Origin: Nonomuraea maritima
GTDB taxonomy: Bacteria; Actinomycetota; Actinomycetes; Streptosporangiales; Streptosporangiaceae
Direction of reading: 5' to 3'
NCBI RefSeq assembly: GCF_900100395.1
Contig: NZ_FNFB01000007.1
Coordinates: 1-64,000 of the forward strand
DNA length: 64,000 nt
Shown here: piece after piece, positions 32,429 to 41,070 of the stretch
Position numbering within the stretch: the stretch's first letter is position 1
Layout of the letters: the number at the start of each line of letters is the position of its first letter
Position numbers and translations under genes: made by a program
The notes under the pieces: generated by a model
Seen by the model: only the letters and a program-made list of their open reading frames with translations
Told to the model about the DNA's origin: nothing
Databases searched by the model: none

Positions 32429-33175
32429 ATGAAGATCGTGGTGGTCGGCGGCACCGGCCTCATCGGTTCGCGGCTCGTGGAGGAGCTGCGGGCGCGGGGG
32501 CACGAGGCCGTCCCCGCCTCCCCGTCGTCAGGGGTGGACGCGCTGACCGGCGAGGGCCTGCCCGACGCGCTGGCGGGGGCGGACGCCGTGGCCGACGTGT
32601 CCAAGGGGCGGTCGTTCGAGGCCGACGCGGCCATGCGGTTCTTCACCACCGTGACCCGCAACCTCCTCGCCGCTGAGCGGGACGCGGGCGTGCGGCACCA
32701 CGTGGCGCTGTCCATCGTGGGCGTCGACCGGGTTCCCGGCTCCGGCCACTACCGCGCCAAGGTCGCGCAGGAGAAGCTGGTCGAGGAGTCGGGGACGCCG
32801 TACACGATCGTCCGGGCGACGCAGTTCTTCGAGTTCATCAGGACGATCGCCGAGGCCGCCGCCGATCGGGGCGGGATCCGGCTGCCGCCGGCGCTCGTCC
32901 AGCCCGTCGCGGCGGCCGACGTCGTCGCGGCAGTCGCCGACGTCGTGACCGGGCCGCCGGTCGGCGGGATCGTGGAGGTGGCAGGGCCGCAGGCGTATCC
33001 GCTGGACGAGCTCGCCCGCACGGCCCTCGCCGCGTGGGGCGACCAGCGCACGGTCTACACCGACCCGCACGCACGGTACTTCGGCGCCGAGCTGGGAGAG
33101 CGCGCCCTGGTACCGGAGGAGGGCCGCGCCCGCCTCGGCGGAACCCCGTTCGCCCGGTGGCTACGTCCCGGCTGA
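32429..33175 (+). CDS. NAD(P)-binding, NmrA/epimerase-like protein (paralogue of 13028-13777)
   Basis: The 248-aa protein is closely related along its whole length to the product at 13028-13777. Both have IVV(I/V)GGTGLIGS, HHVALS(V/I)VG, a YRAK/FRAK-containing helix and ATQFFEF, and both end with a TDPHAxYFG segment. Predicted role is an NAD(P)H-dependent reductase, epimerase or redox sensor with unknown substrate. ATG 32429 has a strong ribosome-binding site (AGGAGG, 5 bases upstream). It follows the small membrane ORF by 46 bp and precedes the kinase-like gene. Confidence 0.84.
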   Translation: MKIVVVGGTGLIGSRLVEELRARGHEAVPASPSSGVDALTGEGLPDALAGADAVADVSKGRSFEADAAMRFFTTVTRNLLAAERDAGVRHHVALSIVGVDRVPGSGHYRAKVAQEKLVEESGTPYTIVRATQFFEFIRTIAEAAADRGGIRLPPALVQPVAAADVVAAVADVVTGPPVGGIVEVAGPQAYPLDELARTALAAWGDQRTVYTDPHARYFGAELGERALVPEEGRARLGGTPFARWLRPG

Positions 33176-33289
33176 GCGCCCGCTCTCGTCGCGCAGGCAG
33201 GGGTTGTGCGCCCCTATCTGGGCGTTTCATCATCCGGTGGTGGGCTGGCATGATTGCGGAAGTCCGTCAAGCGGTTTACGGGTGGGTCC

Positions 33290-34909
33290 TTGTCCAAGGT
33301 GATTGAGCCGCTGCGGCCGGGCGACCCGCGTGAGGTGGGCCCGTACGCGCTGCGGGGGCGGCTGGGTGCGGACGGGCTGGGGCGACTGTTCCTCGGACGC
33401 GCGCACGACGGCCGGCTTGTGGCGGTCCGGGTGATCTTCCCCGGCCTGGCCGACGACGAGGGCTTCCGGCGCGGGTTCGCCGCCGAGGTCGAGGCCGCGC
33501 GCCGGGTCTGCGGCCCTTTCACCGTTCCCGTCGTCGACGCCGACACCTCCGCCGACCAGCCATGGCTGGCCACCGCGTACGTCCCCGGGCCCTGCCTGCG
33601 CAGGGCCGTCGAGACGCACGGCCCGCTGCCTGCGGGGGCGCTCCCCGTCCTGGGGGCGGGGGTGGCGGAGGGGCTCGCCGCCATCCACGCCCACGACCTC
33701 GTGCACCGCGACCTCACGCCGGGCAACGTGCTGCTGTCGGACGCCGGTCCGCGCCTGACCGGCTTCGGCGTCGCCCGCGCGCTGGACGCCGTGAGCCACA
33801 CCGGCTCCCGTGCGGCCGCCGCGCCCGCGTTCATGCCTCCCGAGCAGGTACGTGGCCTCGACGTGGGGCCGCCGGGCGACGTGTTCTCCCTGGGCGCGGT
33901 GCTGGCCTTCGCCGCCACCGGGCGCAGCCCGTTCGGCGACGGCCCGGGTGAGGCGGTCCGCTTCCGAGTCGTCCACGAAGACCCCGACCTGTCCGGCCTC
34001 CCCACCGACCTGGCGCTCCTGATCACCGCCTGCCTCGCCAAGAACCCGCACCACCGCCCCACCGTGACCGACGTCCTGGACCGCCTGACCGCACCGCCAC
34101 AGAAGCCGGGCCAGGAGCCGGGCCGGCCTGCGGCGCAGGAGACAATCCAGGGGGCGGGTCGGCGGGCGGCGCTGGAAGCAGGGCAGGAAGCGCCGCGGTG
34201 GCCGCCCACCAGCGCCACCACGGTGATTGCCCACCCCCGCCGAGCCGCCGCCCAACTGCCGTCTGACCCGACCGACGGACCACGCGGTTCGGCGCCGGTC
34301 GTGGACGTGGCCGAGGTGGCTGCGGTGGGGTTGGCGATCACTACTCCTGCCATGCGTGCCGCCAAGCGGGTCACCGATGTCGGGGTGGGTGCGCTGCAGA
34401 TCGCCGCGCTGTTCGGGGCCGTCGGGCTGATGACCCTGATCATCAGCGGTGATCCTGGCTGGGCCTGGGAGTTCACCCGGCACCTCGCCTCGGGGTTCTG
34501 GTGGTTCTGGATCCTCGGCCTGGCCGCCGCCTTCGTCCACTCCGGTTCCGACGGGCACGACCGGCTCACCGTGGACGCCGACCGGATCGTCGTCGCCGAC
34601 GAGCGATGGGTACGGTGGCGCGACCGTTCGCTGTCCATCCCCTGGACCAGGATCGAACGCGTACGCCTCGTCGCCGAGCCAGGCGGCACCGCCCATTCGG
34701 TCGTCGTCACCTTCAGGGACGGGCACGAACCCGGCAAACGCTGGGAGACCCGCCACAACGTCCGCACCCGCCACGGCGGCCACGTCGTGGCCCGCCTGTC
34801 CGTGGCACCCGGCGACCTGGCACGCGCCGCGCTGCCGTCCCGCCTGCGCGACGCCCTCAGGCGCCACGGCAAGGACAAGTACACCCCCGACCCGCCGCCC
34901 GGCGCGTGA
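33290..34909 (+). CDS. Membrane Ser/Thr kinase-like protein, predicted pseudokinase
   Basis: A 539-aa protein in the style of actinobacterial eukaryotic-type kinases (SKVIEPLRPGDPREVGPYALRGRLG at the start). The kinase fold covers about residues 20-290. Catalytic positions are changed: the Gly loop reads LGADGLG, the VAIK Lys is Arg47 (VAVRVI) and DFG is GFG (158-160). HRD (139-141) and the following Asn (146) remain. A Pro/Gln-rich linker follows, then two membrane helices (about 380-425) and a basic C-terminal domain with PH-like strands. I use TTG 33290, matching the usual family N-terminus. It may act as a scaffold rather than an enzyme. Confidence 0.8.
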   Translation: MSKVIEPLRPGDPREVGPYALRGRLGADGLGRLFLGRAHDGRLVAVRVIFPGLADDEGFRRGFAAEVEAARRVCGPFTVPVVDADTSADQPWLATAYVPGPCLRRAVETHGPLPAGALPVLGAGVAEGLAAIHAHDLVHRDLTPGNVLLSDAGPRLTGFGVARALDAVSHTGSRAAAAPAFMPPEQVRGLDVGPPGDVFSLGAVLAFAATGRSPFGDGPGEAVRFRVVHEDPDLSGLPTDLALLITACLAKNPHHRPTVTDVLDRLTAPPQKPGQEPGRPAAQETIQGAGRRAALEAGQEAPRWPPTSATTVIAHPRRAAAQLPSDPTDGPRGSAPVVDVAEVAAVGLAITTPAMRAAKRVTDVGVGALQIAALFGAVGLMTLIISGDPGWAWEFTRHLASGFWWFWILGLAAAFVHSGSDGHDRLTVDADRIVVADERWVRWRDRSLSIPWTRIERVRLVAEPGGTAHSVVVTFRDGHEPGKRWETRHNVRTRHGGHVVARLSVAPGDLARAALPSRLRDALRRHGKDKYTPDPPPGA

Positions 34910-34972
34910 CCTCGGCCGCACCACCGTGCCCTCCCAGGTCACACCGGCCGCACCACGGCACCGGCCGAGGCG

Positions 34973-35923
34973 TCACAGCGCCGCGGCGGCTCCCGGACCG
35001 TACGGTCGCGCCCGGAGCGCCTCGACGAACCAGGTGAGCGCGGGCGTCAGCGGAACCGGCGCAGGCCAGCCGTTGACGGTCGCGAGCAGTTCCATGTAGC
35101 GGTCCCTGCGGGGATCACGGACGGTCTCCAGCCGCTCCAGCAGCCGGGCCCGCAGCTCAGGGCCGTCGTCGCAAGCCTGTTCGCGCGCGTACCGGGAGCA
35201 GACCTCCGCGACGACGGCCGCGGCCGCGGCCGGGTCCACCCCCGCCGCGAGCACCGGGCCGACCGCGTCGCGCACGAGCGCGGCGGCGTCAGGACGCGGG
35301 ACGCCGCCCGTCGCCCGGTCGGCCGCGTGCAGCTCGGCCGTGCGCCGCATGTCGGCGCGGAACTCCGGGTCGCGCGACAGCTCGGCGAGCTCGATCCAGG
35401 CCTCGATCAGCTCGGGTTCCGGGTCATCCGGCGGCTCGGGGGTGAGCGAGACCCTGATCCCCGCGAGGGCCGACGTCCCCGGATGCCCGCAGGTGAGGAC
35501 GGCGTCGAGGAAGTCGGTGATCAGATGGTGGCGTTCGGCCTGGGTCAGGCCGGCGAGTTCGTGCATGAATTCCATCTCCTCCGGGGTGGACCCTCGTCTG
35601 GCCACCGCCGCCAGGACCGCCTGCCGCCGCCGCAGCGTACGGATCTGCGCCCGCAGCGCCTCCGCGTGCACGGCGGCGACGCGGGCGAGCGGCACCTCCC
35701 GGTTGACGATCCGGCGGATCGTCGCCAGGTCGAGGCCGAGGTCGCGAAGCGTCCGCACCAGATCGAGCCGGGCGGCGGCCTCGGGGCCGTAGCGGCGGTA
35801 GCCGGCCGGGGTGCGGTCGGCCGGCGGCACGATTCCCTGATCGGAGTAGAACCTGATGGTCTTGACCGTCAGCCCGGTACGCCGGGCCAGGTCACCGATC
35901 GAGTAGAGCGTGTCCGCGTTCAT
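34973..35923 (-). CDS. MerR-family transcriptional regulator
   Basis: The 316-aa protein has an N-terminal MerR helix-turn-helix and wing (YSIGDLARRTGLTVKTIRFYSDQGIVPPADRTPAGYRRYG, residues 6-45), a dimerisation helix (RLDLVRTLRDLGLDLATIRRIV) and a long helical C-terminal part of about 200 residues. That part has no known ligand motif. ATG 35923 is used; a GTG two codons earlier is equally close. It sits next to the CGNR and MFS genes on the same strand and might control the transporter, but a 62-bp gap separates them. Confidence 0.88.
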   Translation of the reverse strand: MNADTLYSIGDLARRTGLTVKTIRFYSDQGIVPPADRTPAGYRRYGPEAAARLDLVRTLRDLGLDLATIRRIVNREVPLARVAAVHAEALRAQIRTLRRRQAVLAAVARRGSTPEEMEFMHELAGLTQAERHHLITDFLDAVLTCGHPGTSALAGIRVSLTPEPPDDPEPELIEAWIELAELSRDPEFRADMRRTAELHAADRATGGVPRPDAAALVRDAVGPVLAAGVDPAAAAAVVAEVCSRYAREQACDDGPELRARLLERLETVRDPRRDRYMELLATVNGWPAPVPLTPALTWFVEALRARPYGPGAAAAL

Positions 35924-35991
35924 GACCACACCTTGGCGTCTCCCCTTGCTGGAGACTCAACCCAACCAGAGCGGACGAGCCCCCCGCGCGG

Positions 35992-36651
35992 CTACGGGGT
36001 GCCGGTCCGCGTGGCGCGGCGGCGCTCGGTGAGCCGCCGGGCCTTGGCCGTGGTGCCGCAGTCGGCCATGCGGCACCAGCGCCGCGAACCGTTGCGGCTC
36101 TGGTCGAGGAACAGCCACCCGCAGCCGCCCTCCGCCACAGGACAGCGCCGCACGCGCGTCAGGTCGGCCGTCCGCAGGACGTCGAGCGCCGCCTCGGCGA
36201 CCCGGTCGGGCACGAGCATGGCCGGGACCGTGCCGTACGTGAGCCGAACCCGGGGCGGGTCGCCTCGGTCGAGGACCAGCGTCGCCCGCGCGGCCGCCCC
36301 GGCCCACCGCTCGTGCAGCCCGACCAGCGCGGCCCCGGCCACGACGGGGTCGCCCGGGCCGCGGCCGTCGGGCTGGATCGCCGCGAGCAGCACGAGGTGC
36401 AGCCCTTCCCTGACCTCGCGGACGGCGGCCAGCGCCGCGTGCGCCGCGGCGGGATCGTCGCGCCAGACCGGGCCCACCCGGTCGGCCTCCTCCTCGCTGA
36501 CCAGGCCCGCCCTGGCCGACCAGAGCAGCAGCGCGGAGGCGTCCGTGAGGAAGTCGTGTCCGTCGGGCGGGGCGCCTCGTTCGCGCGTGTTGACCAGATC
36601 GAGTGCGGGATGCCCGCCGACCAGCGGCAACCGGCTCACGTCGAGTGGCAT
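35992..36651 (-). CDS. CGNR zinc-finger (ABATE-domain) regulator-like protein
   Basis: The 219-aa protein has an N-terminal ABATE stress-response domain (PLVGGHPALDLVNTRERGAPPDGHDFLTD). It ends in a CGNR-type zinc finger: CPVAEGGCGWLFLDQSRNGSRRWCRMADCG, where the CGNR motif is CGTT. Such proteins are presumed transcription regulators. I use ATG 36651; an earlier ATG 36672 lacks a ribosome-binding site. Its start lies only 18 bp beyond the MFS stop (36669), so it is co-transcribed with the exporter and may regulate it. Confidence 0.85.
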   Translation of the reverse strand: MPLDVSRLPLVGGHPALDLVNTRERGAPPDGHDFLTDASALLLWSARAGLVSEEEADRVGPVWRDDPAAAHAALAAVREVREGLHLVLLAAIQPDGRGPGDPVVAGAALVGLHERWAGAAARATLVLDRGDPPRVRLTYGTVPAMLVPDRVAEAALDVLRTADLTRVRRCPVAEGGCGWLFLDQSRNGSRRWCRMADCGTTAKARRLTERRRATRTGTP

Positions 36652-36668
36652 ACCGGTGAGGCTACCTC

Positions 36669-37892
36669 TCATGGTCGTTGCGGTGGTTGCGTCACCTTGG
36701 CCAGAGCCTGGCCGGTGGTGGCCGCGACCACTTTCCTGCGGCTGGACACGGCAGGCTCGGCCAGCACGACGGCCAGCGCCGCCAGGCTGAGCAGCGCCCC
36801 GGCGAGTGCCGTGCTGCGCACCCCCGCGCCGGGCAGCAGGACGCCGCCCAGCAACGCGCCCGCGGTGATGCCCACGTTGAACGCCATGGAGCTGCCGGCG
36901 CTCGCCATGACCGGCTCGCCCGGCGCGTACACGAGCACGCGCGAGCCGAGGACGGCGGTCAGGCCCGCCAGCGTGAAGCCGGACAGGCAGATCGTGACGA
37001 CGGCCGCGACCGGGGAGGCGCCGAAGGCGTACTGTCCCGCGAGGGCCGGTACCTGCAGGCCGACGAACCCGGTCATGGTGAGCCAGCCGTACCGGTCGAC
37101 GAGGCGGCCGGCCACGTACACCCCGGCGAGGCCCGCGATCCCGCGCGCCAGCAGGAGCGGTCCGATCGCCGACTCGGAGAAGCCGCTGACGCCGGTCAGG
37201 AACGGGCTGATGTAGGTGTAGGCAGCGAACGCGGCGGTGATCGAGAGCATCGTGGTGGCCACGATCGACAGGTACCTGCCGCGGTCGGGCGAGGTGCCCC
37301 CGTCGACGGCACCGTGCCCGGCGGGCCTGTCGCCGGGCAGGACGGCCGCGACCGTGGCCAGGACGAGCAGGCCCAGGCCGCTGAGCGCGAGGAACGCGAC
37401 CCGCCAGTCCGTCTGCTGGCCGAGCCACGTTCCGGCGGGAACGCCGGCGGGCGCGGCGGCGGAGGCGCCGGCGTACAGGATCGACAGGGCCCGGCCGCGC
37501 ACCGCGGGCCTGAAGAGGTCGGCGACGGCCGGTGTCACGACGGCCCAGAACAGCGCCTGGCTCAGCGCGGTCACCATCCGGGCGGCCATGAGCGACCCAT
37601 GGTCCCACGCGACGGCCGACAGGAAGGTCGCGACGGCGAACACGGCCAGCAGGACGCACAGCAGCCGCCGTCGGGGGAACCGGCGGGTCAGCTTCGCGAG
37701 CGGCAGCGACACCACCACGACGACCAGGCCGTACCCGGTGACCAGCAGTCCGACGGCCGACTCGCTGGCGCCGAGGTCGTGCGCGATGAGGGGGAGCAGG
37801 CCGATGGGCAGTGCCTCCGTCGTCACGTACAGGAACGACGCCAGGCTCAGGGCGACCAGCGCGAGTAACGCCGGCTTGCTTTCGAACACCAT
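36669..37892 (-). CDS. MFS drug-efflux-type transporter (DHA1, AraJ/Cml-like)
   Basis: The 407-aa protein has 12 predicted membrane helices. The start is LVALSLASFLYVTTEALPIGLLPLIAHDLGASESAVGLLVTGYGLVVVVVSLPLAKLTRRFPRR, with the motif A-type loop between helices 2 and 3, then RMVTALSQALFWAVVTPAVADLF (motif C-like). It resembles the DHA1 proton-antiporters that export drugs or sugars. ATG 37892 has GAGGAG 3 bases upstream. It heads an operon with the CGNR regulator. Confidence 0.88.
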   Translation of the reverse strand: MVFESKPALLALVALSLASFLYVTTEALPIGLLPLIAHDLGASESAVGLLVTGYGLVVVVVSLPLAKLTRRFPRRRLLCVLLAVFAVATFLSAVAWDHGSLMAARMVTALSQALFWAVVTPAVADLFRPAVRGRALSILYAGASAAAPAGVPAGTWLGQQTDWRVAFLALSGLGLLVLATVAAVLPGDRPAGHGAVDGGTSPDRGRYLSIVATTMLSITAAFAAYTYISPFLTGVSGFSESAIGPLLLARGIAGLAGVYVAGRLVDRYGWLTMTGFVGLQVPALAGQYAFGASPVAAVVTICLSGFTLAGLTAVLGSRVLVYAPGEPVMASAGSSMAFNVGITAGALLGGVLLPGAGVRSTALAGALLSLAALAVVLAEPAVSSRRKVVAATTGQALAKVTQPPQRP

Positions 37893-38118
37893 GTCTCCTC
37901 GAGCTTCAACCACCGTAGTGGCTTATAGGGGTAGCTCTTCCAGATGTTGTCCAACCTAACCGGAGCATTGCTACCAGTGAAAGAGTTTTAGGGGGTACGT
38001 TTCGCTATCCCTGGGCCGGATGCCGGCCGGTGGTGCGACCCGAAGCGGCATCAGTACGGCGAGCCGCTGGATGTGGCACGACAAGTGCGCGCCGGGCCGG
38101 GGTGCTCGGGCATGACAA

Positions 38119-38165
38119 ACGCCCGCGCCGGGCCGGGACCCTTGGGCTCGGCTCGACGCGGGCGT
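38119..38165 (-). terminator. Terminator hairpin after the CsbD gene
   Basis: ACGCCCGCG (38119-38127) pairs with CGCGGGCGT (38157-38165), with a further inner stem. On the minus strand it is followed by TTTGTC. It lies 22 bases beyond the CsbD stop. Confidence 0.6.
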
Positions 38166-38186
38166 CGCACGGCTGGAAGCTGGTGA

Positions 38187-38381
38187 TTACTTCTTGAAGG
38201 CGTCCTTGACCTTCTTGCCGGCGTCCTTCGCCTTCTCGCCGGCCTGCCTCATGCTGCCCTCGGCCTGCTCGCCGTGGCCTTCGGTCTGCATCCGCCGGTC
38301 GTCGGTGGCGTCGCCGACGTTCTTCTTGGCCCGCCCCTTGAGCTCCTTGGCCTTGTTGCGGATCTTGTCATCGGTGCCCAT
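38187..38381 (-). CDS. CsbD-family stress-response protein
   Basis: The 64-aa hydrophilic, highly charged protein MGTDDKIRNKAKELKGRAKKNVGDATDDRRMQTEG...KVKDAFKK is a standard CsbD-like small protein, usually induced by general stress in Gram-positive bacteria. ATG 38381 (AAAGG 8 bases upstream) is chosen over ATG 38387. It is monocistronic, with a terminator downstream. Molecular function is unknown. Confidence 0.93.
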   Translation of the reverse strand: MGTDDKIRNKAKELKGRAKKNVGDATDDRRMQTEGHGEQAEGSMRQAGEKAKDAGKKVKDAFKK

Positions 38382-38597
38382 GTGCATGCCTTTCTCGTAG
38401 AGTCACGCAGCACGTGTTCTTTCCTCCCAGAAGTGATGAAAACGTACGTACAGCCCAGATAAGTCGAAACTTGGTCAATTGACTGGGAGGGCCGCTGATC
38501 GCCGGGGCTGATGGATCATGTGATTACCGAAAAATCAATACGTTGACTTCCCTTGTCGATCTTGTAATTTGATCTTGTCAAGCTCGACGAAGGGATC

Positions 38598-38936
38598 ATG
38601 TTGCTGAAGAAACTCGCCATGACCGCCGCGACGATGGTCGCGGTGTGGAGCGTCGGCGCGGCCACCGCCCCCGCTTCCTACGCTGCTTCTCCCGAGGGCT
38701 TCTCCGGACCTGTCTCGCCCATGGCCGAGGTGGCCAGCTGCGTCTCCCGGACGGTGTACACCACGCCCTACGGCTGGGACCTGTTCATCCAGAACCGCTG
38801 CTCCACCACCCAGAGAGTCAAGGTCATCGTCGACTGGGGCGGCGACAGCGACTGCATCTCCGTCGGCGCCGGCCAGAACCACACCTACAGCTACGACGGC
38901 ATCACCGGTTCGTACGGCCACCTGCACCCCTGCTGA
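38598..38936 (+). CDS. Secreted Tendamistat-like (alpha-amylase inhibitor family) protein
   Basis: The 112-aa precursor has a Sec signal peptide of about 30 residues (KKLAMTAATMVAVWSVGAATAPASYAA, AxA cleavage). The mature part matches the Tendamistat/Haim fold: four Cys (48, 68, 86, 112) in the expected pairing order, RVKVIVDWGGDSDCISVGAGQ like the TVKVVY...CYAVAPGQ strands, and GITGSYGHLHPC like GYIGSHGHARYLARC. The Trp-Arg-Tyr inhibitory triad between the first two Cys is not present; that loop reads TTPYGWDLFIQNRC. So it has the scaffold but perhaps a different target. GAAGGG lies 3 bases before ATG 38598. A terminator follows at once, so it is a single gene. Confidence 0.78.
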   Translation: MLLKKLAMTAATMVAVWSVGAATAPASYAASPEGFSGPVSPMAEVASCVSRTVYTTPYGWDLFIQNRCSTTQRVKVIVDWGGDSDCISVGAGQNHTYSYDGITGSYGHLHPC

Positions 38937-38947
38937 GCACCGACTGT

Positions 38948-38978
38948 GTGAAGCCCCCGCTCGTCGCGGGGGCTTCAC
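38948..38978. terminator. Bidirectional-style terminator between Tendamistat-like and permease genes
   Basis: A perfect 13-bp stem (GTGAAGCCCCCGC / GCGGGGGCTTCAC) with a 5-base loop lies 11 bases after the inhibitor stop and 18 bases before the convergent permease stop. Confidence 0.75.
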
Positions 38979-38996
38979 GCGCGTCACCACCCCGGT

Positions 38997-40217
38997 TCAG
39001 TGGCGTTCCTGGCGGGGGAGGGCTACCTCGGTGGCGATCAGCTGGACGGCGGCGGCGACGGGGATGGCCAGCAGCGCGCCCACGATGCCGAGCAGCGCGC
39101 CGCCGACGAGGGCGGCGACGATGGTGGCCGTGGCGGGCACGTCCACGGACGACCGCATGACCTTCGGCGCGATCAGGTAGTTCTCGATCTGCTGGTAGAC
39201 CACGAAGAACACCAGCGTGCCGACGGCCACAGGAACCGACACGGACAGCGCGGCCAGCGTGGCGACGGCCGCCCCGATGCCCGCGCCGACGAGCGGGATC
39301 AGGTCGGTGACGGCCACGATGATGGCGAGCGCGAGAGCGTACGGCACGCCCATGACCCACAGGAAGAAGAACGTGGTCACGCCCGCGATGGCGGAGATGA
39401 TCAGGTTGCCCCCGACGTAGCCGCCGACCCGGTTGAGGATCTCGTCGCCGAGCAGCCGCACGCGGGCGCGCCGGCTCCTGGGGACGAGCCGGTACCCGGT
39501 GGTGGTGATGGAGCGCAGCGCCGCCAGGAAGTACAGCGTGAGGATGAGCACCGTCAGCGTCGAGAACACGGCGCCGACGACGACGCCCGCGGCCCCGAGG
39601 AGCCCGCCGAACACCTGCCTGCCGAGGTCGCCGCTGGTCAGGTAGGTCTGCAGCCGTTCCAGCAGCCCGAACCGCTGGTCCAGCTCGCGTACCTGGGAGT
39701 TGTTCTGCAGCTGCTCGACGTAGCCGGGCAGTTGCTCGGCGAACTGCCCGGCCTGCTGCGACAGCGCGGGGACGACCGCCATGCCGAACCCGGCGAAGAA
39801 CGCGATCACGGCGGCGAACACCGCGGCGATCGCCGCCCAGCGGGGCAGGCCGTGCCGTTGCAGCCACCGTACGGCGGGGTCGAGGCCGACCGCCAGGAAC
39901 AGCGAGACGACGATCAGGACGAGGATCGAGGCGGTCGCGGTGAGGGCCTGGACCAGCAGCCAGGCGGTCAGCACGCCGAGTGCGGCGGTGAACCCGAACA
40001 CGAACGGACTACGCCCGAGCGGCCGCCCTGGCCGCCCGAAGGGTAACGCCTCGGTGGCGTCCGCCGCGGCCCCGTCCGGCGCGGCCACCTCGGGCGGGGG
40101 CGCGGCGGACGGCGAGCGGGGGCGCGCGCCGCCCTCCGACGGCTGCGGCTCAGACTGCGGCTCTGGGTCCGGCCCGGGGACGGCCTGCGCGGGCTGGTGC
40201 GAACGATCACGTGACAT
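38997..40217 (-). CDS. AI-2E family transporter (PerM/UPF0118)
   Basis: The 406-aa protein has a Pro-rich cytoplasmic N-terminus (about 70 residues) and the classic eight-helix AI-2E/PerM layout. Markers are SLFLAVGLDPAVRWLQRHGLPRWAAI near the first third, LTLYFLAALR, and the signature GVPYALALAIIVAVTDLIPLVGAGIGAAVATLAAL, followed by YQQIENYLIAPKVM. Members are autoinducer exporters or Na+/H+ antiporter-like. ATG 40217 fits the family start better than the track extension. It is convergent with the inhibitor gene and downstream of the ABC operon by about 150 bp. Confidence 0.9.
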   Translation of the reverse strand: MSRDRSHQPAQAVPGPDPEPQSEPQPSEGGARPRSPSAAPPPEVAAPDGAAADATEALPFGRPGRPLGRSPFVFGFTAALGVLTAWLLVQALTATASILVLIVVSLFLAVGLDPAVRWLQRHGLPRWAAIAAVFAAVIAFFAGFGMAVVPALSQQAGQFAEQLPGYVEQLQNNSQVRELDQRFGLLERLQTYLTSGDLGRQVFGGLLGAAGVVVGAVFSTLTVLILTLYFLAALRSITTTGYRLVPRSRRARVRLLGDEILNRVGGYVGGNLIISAIAGVTTFFFLWVMGVPYALALAIIVAVTDLIPLVGAGIGAAVATLAALSVSVPVAVGTLVFFVVYQQIENYLIAPKVMRSSVDVPATATIVAALVGGALLGIVGALLAIPVAAAVQLIATEVALPRQERH

Positions 40218-40365
40218 GGGCCCACTCCTGAAGCTCGAGGACCCACCCCTGCCCGGACAACCCGCCACCTACCGCGCTCCACGGCCGACCGCGACGCCGT
40301 CCTGGGCGTGAGGGGCAGGTGCCGGCACGCGCGCACCCCGCCGCCCGGCGCGCGCGTGGGGTGGG

Positions 40366-41070
40366 TCAGCCGACGCCGAGCAGGGCGTGGGCGCGGGTGC
40401 GGTCGGCGCGGAAGTCGGCGGTCGGGCCGCGGTGGACGATGCGTCCCTTCTGCATGACCGCCACCTCGTCCGCGAGCCGGAACGCGAGGTGCAGGTCCTG
40501 CTCCACGAGCACCGCCGCGATGCCCTCCCCGCGCAGCCCCTCCAGCAGCTCGGCGACCTGGTCGACGACCGCGGGCGCGAGCCCGTCGGACGGCTCGTCC
40601 AGCAGGAGCAGCCGCGGCTCGCGCAGCAGCGCCCGCCCGATGGCGAGCATCTGCTGCTCGCCGCCCGACAGCTGGTCGCCGCGGTGACCGCGCCGCTCGG
40701 CCAGGCGCGGCATCAGCTCGTACACCCGCTCCAGCGTCCAGGTACGGGCGCCGCGCCGGGCCGCGAGGCCCAGGTTCTCCGCCACCGTGAGCGGCGCGAA
40801 CACGCGGCGTCCCTGCGGGACGATGGCGACGCCGCTACGGGCGACGGTGTGCGTGGCGGCCCCGGCGAGCTCGCGGCCCGCGACCAGGACACTGCCGGAG
40901 TACGGCTTGACCAGGCCCATGACGGTGTGCATGAACGTGGTCTTGCCGGCCCCGTTACGGCCGAGCAGCGCCACGAAGGAACCGGCCGGCACGGACAGGT
41001 CCACGCCGTCCAGCACCGTGCTGCCCGCGTAGCCCGCGCGCAGGTCCGCCACGGTCAGTACGTCGGTCAC
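40366..41070 (-). CDS. livF: Branched-chain-type ABC transporter ATPase LivF
   Basis: The 234-aa ATPase has Walker A LLGRNGAGKTTFMHTVMG, the signature LSGGEQQMLAIGRALLREP and Walker B LLLLDEPSDGLAP, and a length typical of LivF. Its ATG overlaps the livG stop (ATGA). It is the last gene of a five-gene importer divergent from the benzoyl-CoA operon, so the substrate is probably benzoate or a related aromatic acid rather than an amino acid; that is inferred from position. Confidence 0.92.
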   Translation of the reverse strand: MTDVLTVADLRAGYAGSTVLDGVDLSVPAGSFVALLGRNGAGKTTFMHTVMGLVKPYSGSVLVAGRELAGAATHTVARSGVAIVPQGRRVFAPLTVAENLGLAARRGARTWTLERVYELMPRLAERRGHRGDQLSGGEQQMLAIGRALLREPRLLLLDEPSDGLAPAVVDQVAELLEGLRGEGIAAVLVEQDLHLAFRLADEVAVMQKGRIVHRGPTADFRADRTRAHALLGVG

